From assembly GCA_013399855.1 (NCBI GenBank), contig VXAY01002912.1, positions 509,816-573,815 of the forward strand: a stretch of DNA of 64,000 nucleotides, in the 5' to 3' direction. This document shows positions 46,716-58,888 of this stretch, in pieces; the stretch's first letter is position 1, and every line of letters begins with the position of its first letter. The position numbers and the translations under genes were made by a program. The notes beneath the pieces are model-generated. The model made no database searches. It was not told where the DNA came from and was given only the letters and a program-made list of their open reading frames with translations. The DNA is from Oxyruncus cristatus. Taxonomy: Eukaryota; Chordata; Aves; Passeriformes; Cotingidae.

Positions 46716-49700
46716 TGGAAATCGCTAAATAAAAAACACCTTTCTGCACCTTTTAACAACATCCAAATCCTCTTACCCTTCTCACCAGTGTACACACCCT
46801 GTTACTCTCCCACCCCAACAGCAAGATTTCTAACAATGCCTGGATCCCTAAGATCTACCTCTTGGGAGGCAAGCGGGAGAATGGTGGTGGGGGTGCAGAC
46901 AGACAGATGGACAGATTTTTCCCTATAGAATTATGTGTCAAACTCAAGGGTCAATTCGACTGCCAACTCTTCAGTGCTCTCCCACCCCTTTCCTATAGTT
47001 TCTCTTACTGCATATATGGCCTGTCCTCAAAACTGCCCAAACATTTTTCCCTTCTACCAATGGGAACATAAAGCAGATGTGATCCCCGCAGGCAGCAGCA
47101 GAATGATGAAGATTCACAACCATCAGTCAGAGCAACTCAAGCACAGTCATCACCTCTGCGTGACCAGCTAATCTTACAGAAGTGCTGTTTAAAAGCCGGC
47201 AACACTGGTTACCAATTTATCTTGCTTCCCAAAGCACAGTGACTCAAAGTTAGTGGGTCCATTCGAACCCCCTTGAGCGAAGACACCAGTAAGATTCTCA
47301 CAGAGCTACCAATGGACAACTCCTCTCGCACAACAAGCTCATGCCAAGGTCAAATTTTATCCATGCAGCAAGCGGGCCGCTGCACAGAAAGCTATGAAAG
47401 AGTGAAACAAAAATCACAGAGCCAGCCCCAGCATCACCAGTTTCACTTCATAAATAAGTCTCACTTGAACACTGCTTTAAATACCACACATAGCAGTGTA
47501 CACACAGAGTTCATCCTCTGAGGGAAGACCACATATGACAAATGCCAGCCACATCAAGTAATACACTTCTGGAAGTTGTTTAAATACTGCAAAAATTAAA
47601 TCTGTATAAAGGAGCATCACTGGTCAGAAGTGACCAAATCAAGCCCTGTTCATCCCATTTCGCTGTTGCGTACCCAATCTAATGGAAGTGGCAAAGCCGT
47701 ACCACTAGATCTGGGAAGCGCAACTGTCTGCCTGATTTGAATTCAGATGACTGCCTGACCATCACACCCTCCGTGAACATTAAGTTTCACTTACTGACTT
47801 CTCCCTGCCCTCATGTTCTTTACCAAAGAATGTGTAAACTGAACTTTAAATTGTTAATTACATCTCCTTCTAGTGACCCGAAAAATGCATGTGAAGCTGT
47901 AAGCAGCAGTATGACTATGGCAAACTTAGTATTGTTCAAGCAATTTCTGTCCAGCAACACTGTGCTTTGCTACAGCACAACAGCTCACAATACAGTAGGC
48001 CAGAAGTGCTTGGAAAGGAGAAATAAAACTTTTCCTTCACTTCATTCACTAGACTATGGTTTGCCTTCCCAGTTTCAGAACTTCTGCTGCATAAGCAGTT
48101 TCACCTTGCCAAAAAGACTCCTATAAACGTCAACAGAGGATCAGGAAAGGCATGGGGTAGAATTTTAACAAGATACGTAAAGGCTGACTTACCAATTGGC
48201 CCACTGACTTGTTAAAAAAATAAATCAATGTCACATAAAACGTTGCTGACATGTTTTACAGACAAAATCTCTCACATGATACCTTGTGCAGATCTCTGAA
48301 CAACTAATGAAAGGACGCAGAATCAAATATTTAAAAAAAAAATTATCAAGGAATGGAATAACACAGTCAGAATAGCTGATACATTTTTCTTTTATTCCCC
48401 TGCTGAATTACTTGAGTGCTCCCTACATTGCGCTGCTAGCCTTACAAAAAAACTTTACCCAGTCATTTTACCCTCAGTCTTATTTTTCCTCAATCTACTT
48501 TTCCCCATCCTATGTTTAGATATTTAAAAAGGTATCACTTTAACTTTTTATTCGTGCACATATGACCATTGGGTAGAGATAAGGCTTAAATTAGAAAATT
48601 AAAACCAAACTATTGGAGTAGACACTCTTCCTACACAAACAATATTTGAATGCCAACACTATTTCAGTAAAAGAGGAACAAATGAACTATCTTAAAATAA
48701 AAATTGAAACTTTCTCCTACATTCTAATTTTCATTATTTCAACAGTAGTGACAAAATGTTTGCAATAAAAAAGTAAAAGCTTAAGCTTACTTGAAATCAA
48801 CAGTTGTGTCTCCACCTACTGGAAAAATGAATTTAACTGAAACAGTAATTTGAACCTTTGGGATTTGGGTAAGTAAAAGAGCAATGATTTTTGTGTAAGA
48901 CATGAAGAATTTGTGTGTGACATGTGTCGTCACACATCATGTCCCAAACACAAGTTTGCAGAAACCACTGCCACTCTCTGCAATCCACACAGATTTCACG
49001 AAGTCCCTGCTCTCAAACAGTAGCCTGTCAGAATGTAAAATTAATCAATACTCTTAAAAAACTTGTATAAGTAATTTCTTAAATAACACTTTTCGCTAGT
49101 AGATCTGAAATGTCATCTTATTTCAGTATCTTGCTGATTTCCACTGTCCCTTCATGAGACCTGGACACTAACATTAGAACAAGTTCTTTCAATAACTGAT
49201 GTGTAAAACCCATAGAATGGTTGCTAATATGAACCATCCTCAGTATGTAACGCCTTTTTTCTTTTAAGCCAGAGACCTTGAAAATAATTAAACATGATGG
49301 TAAAAGTAGAGAACCTCCCACTTCTAAATTTTTATTATTTAACACATGTTGTGAAATGGCTATAGCTTTAAAAGACTCTAATTAACCCAATGAATGTAAA
49401 TGTTTTGATATGGAAAAACACCTCTCCTAACCTCGCCTATTTCTCTTCTTTTATCTCCATTATTCTTGCCAGAATGACATCAGCCATAAGCACACAATTC
49501 AGTCTTGCTTTATTCTGAAAAAAAAAGCTATTTTAAGCCACAGCATAGCACACTACCACCACCATGCTTTTTTTGTACTACAGTTTTGCTGTAGTATAAC
49601 CTGAGATCCAACTGCAAATGGTTATAATGACCACGGGATCAGATAAGCCCTCTAACAGCATTTGCGACCAGCACACCTGTATTTCAGCCTGTCTCTCACA

Positions 49701-52055
49701 TGTCAGCCTGAATTAAACTCACTCTTTTCCAGGACCTTTTAAGAGCTTCTTCTCTTGTCGTGGACAGTACAACCACTTTCCCTCTAACAGATTCACTCTA
49801 AACCCTGCCATCATATCCTACTTTGTGTTTCCCCACAAATAAGTCCAATAGTGTTTGTACCCCTCCAGCTGCAGGATGCTTCTAAAAAGTCAGGTTTTCA
49901 CCACACAACCCAGGCCAACCCATTCGAGTTTTTATCCATTTTTACCTCAAACACAAAACACAATAGGGCATTTTATTTAAACTTGTGAGCTCTTTACCTT
50001 TCAAATCTTGAGACAGTATAATTCATTTCACATCTGTATAGAGAGTGCAACACCTAAATTACTACCACAAATACTATCACAATCCTAAGTGCATACCTGT
50101 CTCTTAAGTAAAAGGAACATCCTCCCCCTTTTCCTACAGCATAAAGAAAAGACTCCCTGATCTAGAGATCAGTGTCCTGCATGGAGCATCAAAGGGCAGT
50201 AATGAGCCTGGGACAGTCACACCAAATGAGAACTTTAAATCACCTATAACTATAGCAGAAAGCATGGGTTTAAGGCAGGACACTGAACTTTTATAAAATT
50301 GCATTCAAACTGTAAGTAATTTCTACAAACAAATGCACTTAGAATAACAGAATGATTCAGGGACTGAAACTCTGTACAAAGACACTCACACTAAAGAGTC
50401 TTTTGCTTGTCATTGTGGTACTATAAAGTTTTCTCCAGATCACTGACCTTTTTTTCTGCATGTAGAAATACCCAACACATGGACCTAATATCAAGTTGGA
50501 GCTTGATGCTGGCCAAAGACACACAGTGGTTGAGAACAATGTTCTGATTACATCTTTAACGGCTCAAAATTAAGCCAAATTATTTTGCAGATTACTTGGT
50601 TTTCCTGCTTTTATTACGGTTAAACCTCAAACAAAAATGCCAAAACTAGTAAGACATATTGCCGAGATTTCTGTTCCTTTCTACCTCCCTGAGGTCTGCA
50701 TACACGAGAATTCAGAAAAAGAGAAAAAAAGAAAGGATTAAAATTTTACGCTTTCAATAAGGAAGGTCCTAAAAGTCAGGGTTCCTGCAGACATTCATCC
50801 TTTCTATTAGACTTCACTAAGACTCTTTCAATTAGCCGGGCATGTTTTCATTACTTCCTTTCCTATTTTTCCTTAATTAAAAACCAACCAAACAAAAACC
50901 ACTGCAAAACAAAACAACAAACCTACGATTTAAGTTAATAGCTTCCACTGTTTTTTTAAGGAAAAAAAAAACGGCACAAGAGGTAGTTCAATAAAGGTCC
51001 AATTGCACTTACATTGCAACAGTTTTTCAATCATTTTAGAGAGTTTCAGCATGCAGTTAGCCCACTAATACAGCAGCAGAACAGACACAGAGCTAGTACA
51101 GTATATTTGTCAATAATTTCCATATTAATTAGTTCTTGACAAGACAGGCTGAAAGAGCGAAAGAGCAGTGATCCATAGGATCTAAAACAAATGCAAGCAC
51201 ACAGAATTCAAAGAAGCTGAATATACATACTTTTGGTTAGATGTCAAAGATTCCATTAAAAAAGAAATAAAATAAACAAAAAACCTCCAAAACCTCAACA
51301 ATAAAATAAACACCTAACAATGCCAGAGGTCATACCTCGGTACTGCAGATTTTTCACAGCAACATGGAACTCAGGTACTCTATATAGTGCAACACTTTGA
51401 GAACAAATCAAGGAGAACAAGATCATCAATTCCAAACATTTCAAGGGAGGGAAGAGGAAATGAAAGATTTCTCTGAAGGGTCCTTTAAAAATCACATTTA
51501 AATGAGCTCAAACTAGACTACAATTATCAGCACTTTATGTAAATGAGAATTTTGTCTATGTCCTTTGAAGAAGAGTTTTTTGGCAGATGTTGTAAAGTCC
51601 AGCTATATTCAAAGTGTTAAAAGCCAACCACCTCAGCAGAAAGAAAGGGAAACATTATGATGCCGGTGTCAAACCAACCAGTTTAACAGACACTATCTGT
51701 TCAGAAGCAGCATGCTAAGATTTCAAAGCCTCCTCTAGTCTGACATCTATTTATAGCTGCCCAGCCTCTCTACAATTTCTTGCAGCCTCTCCTCCTCTCA
51801 AAGCCAAATGGGAGAAGTTTAATGGATATAATGCTGGGCCTTGTGCTGCAAGATGGCCAGAAGATCTGCAACTCTCCTCCAGCGAACCCATGTGCATGAA
51901 GACCAGGGATTATGAGATGAGGTTGATCTAACCTACATAGCAGCCAAATACATGGCATAAACCTTCCCTCTCTGCTATAGGAACACTCATTTTTTCTCTG
52001 TCGGCATGATGACGGTAATGAACCACATCATTATCACAGCCTCAGCGAAACGTAC

Positions 52056-52056
52056 C
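52056..52056 (-). promoter_or_regulatory. candidate 5' UTR splice donor (AG|GTACGT)
   Basis: On the minus strand GAAGACAG|GTACGT is a near-consensus donor at the edge of the CpG island, so an untranslated first exon of PALS2 could end at 52056. Competing donors are GGAG|GTAAAG (exon end 52314) and CGCAG|GTAGCG (exon end 53025). Sequence alone cannot choose between them. Confidence 0.3.
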
Positions 52057-52651
52057 TGTCTTCTTCCTCCTCACCACTGAGCAACACCCCAAGCCAGCTG
52101 CCTTGAAAGCCAAGACAGAAGCTATCCGAGTCAGCTTTGACCCCCAGACAGCAGCAATGTCAACCAGGCACCCTCCCACTTACAATGCTACTCCTGTGCA
52201 TTGCACCTTCCTCAAAGAAACTCGGAGGCTTGTTAGCTTTTGTTCCGTGCAGTCTCTACTACTCAGCCATGCGTGTCTTTTTAGAGCATTGATCTAGACC
52301 GGCTCTCCTTTACCTCCATCAGATATATAACATCGCAGAAAAGGGTGCAGATATTTTCCGGCATACGGAGCACAACGCCAAGGCTGAACTCCGCTACAAG
52401 CTCCGCACATCCATCCCTAGTGCCTCCTCTCCTACCACCTACATCCACTTGCCTGTAGTACTCGTACAGCGACCGAGGAGATGACAGCACTGCTGGAAAC
52501 TCCTGCCCACCCGATCACAACCACATTTTCGTCCCTTTCCCCAGTCAGAGCCAGACGGAAGGGGAGGGTTGACTTCCTCGGGAGGAAAATAGGCAGGGAA
52601 AGGCCGGGGCAGAGATCAAGAGAGGAAGAATCACCCCAAAGGGAGAGGAGA

Positions 52652-52942
52652 TAATCCCCGAGAGGCGAGGTTGCGGAGGAGCCTAAGCGGGGAGTGAGGG
52701 AGAGGGACAGCGAACCGGGGGGGATAATCCTGCAGAGAAGGGGGGAGATAATCCCCTCGGAGGGGGGGAGGCGGAGGATCCCGGAGAGGGAGGGGCGGGA
52801 AACCTGATAATCTCCAGGAGGAGAGAAAATACCGGGAAAGGGGGTGGGGAAAAGAGGGTGGGCGGGTGGATAATCCGGAGCGGCAGATGAAGCGCGAGTC
52901 TCCCGGGGACGCATCCGGAGGCGGGAGGAGGAGGGTTAATCC
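52652..52942 (+). promoter_or_regulatory. cluster of TAATCC motifs in the promoter
   Basis: TAATCC occurs at 52652, 52725, 52749, 52871 and 52937, with TAATCT at 52808, most preceded by GGA or GAGA. TAATCC is the known core of bicoid-type (OTX/CRX/PITX) homeodomain sites. The spacing is irregular. They may be functional sites or the remains of a degenerate local repeat. Confidence 0.45.
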
Positions 52943-53151
52943 TCGTTGTGGGGGCAAAAATCCCTCTTCCCGGACTCTGGCGCTGCCATGTTCGCTGCCC
53001 TGCAGGCCTGCCCGGCCCCGCTACCTGCGGGCGGCTCTTCCCCCCTCACGCCACACGAACACGGGGCGCCTCCGCTCCCGCCGCCAGGGCGAGCGACTTG
53101 GCTGGGATGGCTGCGGGACCCCGCCTCCCACCACCATTTCCCAGCCGGCTC

Positions 53152-53346
53152 NNNNNNNNNNNNNNNNNNNNNNNNNNNNNNNNNNNNNNNNNNNNNNNNN
53201 NNNNNNNNNNNNNNNNNNNNNNNNNNNNNNNNNNNNNNNNNNNNNNNNNNNNNNNNNNNNNNNNNNNNNNNNNNNNNNNNNNNNNNNNNNNNNNNNNNNN
53301 NNNNNNNNNNNNNNNNNNNNNNNNNNNNNNNNNNNNNNNNNNNNNN
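53152..53346. other. assembly gap (195 N)
   Basis: An unbroken run of N inside the CpG island. It probably hides very GC-rich sequence and possibly part of the first exon or the transcription start site. Confidence 0.99.
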
Positions 53347-53485
53347 GCTCCTCCTCCCCCGCCCACCACCGGCGAGCGCGCGCGCGGCCTCCGCGGCGGG
53401 GGCGCGCGAGCGCCTCCCGTCCCCCCCCGCCGCTCCAGTCGCTTCCCCGAGGGAGCGCGCGCGCCTCTATTCTGCGCCTCACTCC

Positions 53486-53712
53486 TGTGTGTGTGCGCGT
53501 GTGTGTGTGCGTGCGTGTGTGCGTGCGTGCGCGTGTGCGTGCATGTGTGCGGGAGCGAGGGGGGCTGGGGGCGGGAGCGGTCGGCGCGTGTGTGAGAGAG
53601 CGCGTGTGTGTGAGACAGTCTGTGTGAGTGCCGGGGGCTGAGGGCGAGAGGGGTCAGCGAGTGTGAGCGCGCGCGTGAGTGACTGCGCGTGTCACTGCGC
53701 GTGTGTGAGCGC
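53486..53712. repeat. alternating TG/CG low-complexity tracts
   Basis: An almost uninterrupted purine-pyrimidine alternation at 53486-53551 is followed by shorter GTGTGTGAGAG and GCGCGCGTGAG runs to 53712. Such mixed (TG/CG)n is Z-DNA-prone and variable in length. It produces long spurious ORFs on both strands. Confidence 0.85.
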
Positions 53713-53960
53713 GGGGCTGTGTGAGGGGAGTCACGCGTGTTCGTGTAAAAGCACGCGCCTGTGGGGGCCACCGCGTTTGTTGACGGGGAGCGCTGGCGAG
53801 AGACAGAGCGAGCGCGTGCGAGCGTCTCCCTGTCCCCACGCCGCGGATCGCAGGCGCTCCCGGACGAGGAGCTCGGGCTTTGCCCGGGATGGTTGGGACT
53901 CTCCTCGGTCCGAGTCCGGAGGGGACGCGCTGGCGTGACACGTGGCGCTGCCTGATCAGT

Positions 53961-56900
53961 CACCGAGTGCGAGAAACACTGGCGGAGAAGTCACATATTT
54001 CTGAGGGGAAAGGGGAGGCTCTGATGCCAATAACCTGCAAGACCACTGAGATGGAAGCAACACCGAAAAAACGATTTTCCTGCACCTCTGCTCACTGTTT
54101 GCTTTAAACAATTCGTTTGCTTTGAACAGTGATAATAGAGTAGCTTTCACTTTTTGCGTCTACAGAGGCTGTCGCCTTTGGATACTCTTGGTCTTCGGGG
54201 AATTTGCGTTCTACTCGGTCAGTCCTGCAAGAAAAATTCTCCTAACTAAAGGTGGATTTTTTTGGTTTTTACCTAAGGGTAAAATTTGCCCCAGAAAAGA
54301 AAATGTTCATATCCAAAACAACCCTTCATTCCTCAGCTTGTTTTAATTCACTTTTGTCCTTCTCATACCGACCTTCCTGAAATTTTTTGAATCCAAGTGT
54401 ACAGTTTGACTGCAATGTGCTTAATTTTGCTGTTTGAAGAACACCTGATAGCCTGGTGTGACATGGTAACCCTTCATAACAAGCAGTCTGCAATTCACAC
54501 TGGCTTTTCCTTTGGGAGCCATTGGGGAAAAGGGAAAGCCAGAACTATGTGGGGGCAGAGTTTGAACAGAAAATCTACTAGTTACCAATTTTCATTCTAA
54601 TGGCTTCAGATTGTGCTCTCCTACCAGAAAACAAATCAGCTGATTTCTATGCAACCCAAGATATCAAAAAAAGCAGCCTTTGATGGGCGTAATTGCAGAA
54701 ACTGTGGAATAGCAGTCAGCAGGTGAAAAACCTTTCTCAGATTGACCAATATAGTTGCATCAAGTAAATAAGATCTTGTGGACCTCATCTTAGGAAGCCA
54801 GCATGTAAAATTCCTTCAGGAATTATTTTTACTTACTCTTAAAATTACAGTAGCTACCCTGTGCTGAGAGCTTCACAAGCATGTGGAATTATGCATCCCC
54901 AGGTCCAAAGAGCTTACAGCCCTCCTGCAATTTCTCAGTAAAAAAGTCCAAATTGAACATATTTTTGGTAATTTGCTTCACAAGCAGTTATCTTTTCCGT
55001 ATTAAACTGAAAGGAAACTTAAAATGGCATGAGGGATTCTAAGCTACAGAATGACCTACACCACCCTTTCGGTGTTCGAACCCCTGCAGCTACGATGGAA
55101 AAACTGACAGGCATAGAAAATCTTCACTCCCCAAAAAATAACTCCACATTATTCTCTCTCCTTTGCCCCTTGCTTATTTTTTTGTGATGTTCTAATGGAA
55201 AATCTTTTGAACCAGAGCCGCAAAATGCATAAATGTCATCTCATCCTGTATTTCACAACTCAACATTTTGTTGACTTCTTCTCTTACAATCCCGTTATTT
55301 GTGGAGACTGAACAGTATTTTATTAAGGAGAAAGGGCTGTAGCAATTTATGCTGACATCTTTCATGATATCCTGGCTTTATTTTTTTGGCCAATGAAAGA
55401 AAATTGCTTCACTGCAAAACTTAGAGGTTCCTTATTACAGTGCTACTTAAAGCTTGAATCCAAACCTGTGAAACATGAGAGCCTGTTTTTGGCAGTAACA
55501 GAAATATCTAAACGCGGAATGCTTTGACTGCTCCACAGCCCTTTGAACGTCTTTCATCCTGGCCTCCACAGCTGCTATTTGGCTATTAAAGCCCTCTAGA
55601 TAATGTGTCCCAAATGCTCACACACCATATTTTGCCCACTACTTAACCCATTTGACCCATTAGGGTCAAGAAGGAAATAGAGATGTATTGTTTCAGAGAA
55701 GAATTTAGAATTTGATGTTTACCCTCTGGCAGGAATTATCATACCCTTTTGACTCTTTACTACTTACATTCAAAAGCCGCTTATAGCAGAAATCCCCCTT
55801 CCAAGGATGGTCCTTAGGACTCTGCTGGTCCTGTTCAATCTGATGGCTTTGCGCCATTCCTGCAGTGCAAAAATTACTGTAAATCTCTTTTATCCATTTA
55901 ATTGGCAATTACTGCACTTCAGCCAAACCTCACCCTGTTCCCAGTTTAGGGCAGAGAAGATGGGGACTCGGCCAGGGCTGACTTACGTCCCTGCAATGTC
56001 TGGCTAGTGATCATGGCCAGCTAGGCATAAGTTAGAATAGTGCCAAAACCAAGTTGCGTTATGCCAGGGATTATCTCAGTCTCCGTCAAGCCACAGGATT
56101 CAGAGAGCATAAAGACTGTATGGTGAGGCAGCTCCAACCCTCATACTTTTGGGCTGATTGATTAGCATTCACTAGAACTGGAGTTTATGACTCTACAGAG
56201 CTTTGAGCTCTGCCTTTGATGATACAGATCTCACTGAAGCTAAGGGTTTCTTTTACTATGAAGTCTTCTGCTCCTTTTTGTAAAACTGCAGGGACCAGGG
56301 TGGCTAATGTTGTGATAGTTCTGCGCTGATGCTGCAAGTAACAAAGTAGAGGTCTTTATCGGGGGTCTTTTGGTTTTGCTGGGGCTCCCACCCTGATGTT
56401 AGAGTAGTTAGAGGAGCAGACACTCCAGTATACAGAATGTGAGAAGAAGGGCGATGTGGTTTTCAGTCCACTTACAGTTCTGGGTGTACACATGGAAAAG
56501 AAAACCTGTAATCATTACTGGCACTACTACAATAGTGGAGAAATTATCTACTGCCCTGGTGTCAAGTATACCCAAATTTTTGTCTCATGCTCTGCAGAAT
56601 TCTGAATTCTGAATTCTCTATCACTTTTCTGATGACTGTTTTAATGACGAAATGAACAGATGTTCCCACAGAAGTGCTTCTTTTGACTTAGTTACCCTTT
56701 TCACATCTAGTTATTGTGTGAAACTGTTGTTGAGCACTTAGAGTGGAAGGACTTTGAGACACTGTATATTTTTAAAGGAAGCTTTAAACTGATTGCTGGC
56801 ATACTCAGCAAGTCCAGTGTTCTGTGTACTTTCATTAACCAATGTCTAGCTTGGATCAGTTGTTATCATCAGTTTTAAGACAGCTGGAATTCTTGACTAC

Positions 56901-58880
56901 TTCTTTATTTGATAACTCCTAAAATATGTTTTCTTTGTGACCCTATAAATTAAGACAATAAAGTGTCAGCTTCTTTGCTGTATTTATCACAATTTGGGAA
57001 TCTTATGATGTTTATGTATCTACTGGCACACCATCCAAGGTATTTTTTATGAAGTACTTTGTGCCAAAGAAATGAGCCAGGGGATTTTAATTATTATTAT
57101 TACTTTTATTTATTTTTGGTGTACAGTTTGATTTCGTGTCTGTACATAAGACATAGTTAAAGATTAAAAAAAAAAGATCCAGTAAATGCAGCAAAATCTC
57201 TAAGAAATAACACAATTTTCTGAACTATCTCAGAGAAAATCATTAAAAGATCATGTAGATGATTGCAAATATTGATTGTAAAATAAAACCCGTTTTCTTT
57301 TAGGGGTGAGTGATCAAACCCACAATAATTAGGAGAATGTTGATTTACACGTAAAAGTAATATGAAAGAATAAAATGAAACAGCACCTACAGAGTTAAAA
57401 GTATATATGTCTAATTCCTGTGCTATTTTCATCACTGAGGTCTGTTTGCAAGTGGAATTCAACTCCATGGGAGGAGATAATGAAGACAAATAGTATGGCT
57501 TTATTTTTAAAAGGGGTGGATAATTTCATGGCAGCTTACAACATTGGTAACTGGGCAAGCTAAGATAATAAGGCTAATCAAATCTCATGCTTCACAGCAC
57601 TAGTTCCCTGCGGGGTCAGGAAAAATCTTTCCACTGTATACAGCACTATACAATTAGCAAGGTTATTATTGGGAAGCAGAGGTACAACCTTCTAAAGAAA
57701 CCAGCTTTTGCTGTTATCAGAGAACACTTGGCCAGACAGAGAAAAGAGCATTATTTTCTTGTGCCACTTCTGCTCCTCTACGCTGTCAGAGTTTTAGAAT
57801 CACAATTCTCATGTTTGTTTAAAAAAAAAAAAATCTCCTGAACATGATTACCTAAGTGCATTACTGTCTGAAATCTATCAAAAACTCCTCCACCTGTGAC
57901 TGGTATTCCCGTTCAAAAATAGTTGTCACTGACTAGACACAGGAATTGCATTGATTAAAATGTTGCAGGCTGGAAGTGCACATTTCCCTCTGGTTAGGTC
58001 AGTAATGTTACAGAATTTGCATCTTAGCAGCACTTTAGGCAGGAAGACATAGCCCCAAATGATGATAAGCTCTTAGCTAGGAGTTGAAATGACATGTGTT
58101 TGGAATATTTAGTTTGGGAAGTACTGTTCATTTTCTTTAATTGCCTGAACATATTGTTGTAGGTGTTCTGTGTGTATACTTGTATTTTATTTTCCATCAG
58201 TGTGTGCAGCAGGGAAATTATATTAGCAGCAATTTAAAATATTTAGCTATTTTTCTGCAAAATTTATGTTATTTATGTGAATGTGATACTCTTTATGAAT
58301 TGGTGGAGTTTTTTCTTCCGAGGCGGAGGAAGCACAACAGCAGAACAAAATCCTTTGACAAAACCAATATTATGAAAACAGTTCTGTTTCCATGAGCTAT
58401 ACCTCAAACACAGAACTGACCCCTATCTCAAATGTATTTATTTTAAAAGTACTAATTGTTTTCAGGTGGCCTATACTTTTCCGCTGTGCGCATCCTATGT
58501 GTATTCTCAACTCTCAGCCCACATTCAGAGCACAGAAAAATCCACCAAAACATAACCCCACCGCCATTTTGAAACTTGGGTTGCATGAAAAGAAAATCTA
58601 AAAGCATAAGAGAAGCTTACACAAAGACAATTTCAAGACTTCTTCACAGGTGCAGTAGTGCTTTTCTTTCTTATATAAAGAATATTCAGCCACTGTCTTT
58701 CACTAGACTGCATGGCCCCGAGCTGTAGAAGGTTCAGCTGAATGAACTTGAATTAAGAATACAACTTTCATTTACTCCTCAGGTCTCAGAAACAAGTTCA
58801 GTGAAGGATCTACTGTCTACAGTATTCTCCTGAATACAGAGCTAGGCGCAAAAGTTCCATAGAGCTGAACCATGGAAGTG
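53961..58880. other. intergenic sequence upstream of PALS2
   Basis: Moderately AT-rich sequence beyond the CpG island. I see no exon with recognisable protein similarity, no RNA gene and no clear interspersed repeat. A short triplicated GAATTCT motif lies at about 56597-56617. Confidence 0.6.
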
Positions 58881-58888
58881 TTCTATTA

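Larger units (their letters stand above)
25203..52055 (-). other. PALS2: PALS2 first intron (5' UTR intron), about 27 kb
   Basis: The intron upstream of the start-codon exon; its upper limit depends on which 5' exon is used. It is mostly AT-rich. Recognised contents are a probable CR1 end at 38088-38140, a 31-bp tandem duplication at 42328-42381, an old CR1-like 3' tail at about 44110-44180, an 11-bp duplication near 45974-45996, and a CpG-dense spot with a CTCF-like site at about 46565-46715. Many short ORFs occur but none looks like a protein family. Additional non-coding 5' exons could be hidden here. Confidence 0.7.
52540..53960 (-). promoter_or_regulatory. PALS2: CpG-island promoter region of PALS2
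   Basis: GC-rich, CpG-dense sequence at the 5' side of PALS2, interrupted by an N gap (53152-53346). G-runs lie on the plus strand at 52710-52870, and alternating TG/CG tracts at about 53486-53712. It is the only strong CpG island in the window and lies upstream of the start-codon exon, so it is the likely promoter. The exact start site and first exon are unresolved, partly because of the gap. Long open frames here on both strands reflect GC content and low complexity. Confidence 0.75.

Noticed and set aside
47737..48126. 129-codon plus-strand ORF in intron 1
   Set aside because: No recognisable domain, and composition like surrounding intron. Its length is not exceptional for 64 kb read in six frames.
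52432..52914. 160-codon minus-strand ORF in the promoter region
   Set aside because: Pro/Ser/Leu-rich low-complexity frame in GC-rich DNA. Two frames are open in parallel, there is no family resemblance, and there is no clear link to the PALS2 start.
52866..53641. Overlapping plus-strand ORFs of 215-253 codons across the CpG island
   Set aside because: A third of each runs through the N gap, and the rest is low-complexity translation of GC-rich and TG/CG-repeat DNA in several frames at once.
53046..53963. 305-codon minus-strand ORF rich in His, Thr, Arg and Ser
   Set aside because: It crosses the gap, and its HTRTHAHTH-type composition is simply the translated TG/CG repeat.
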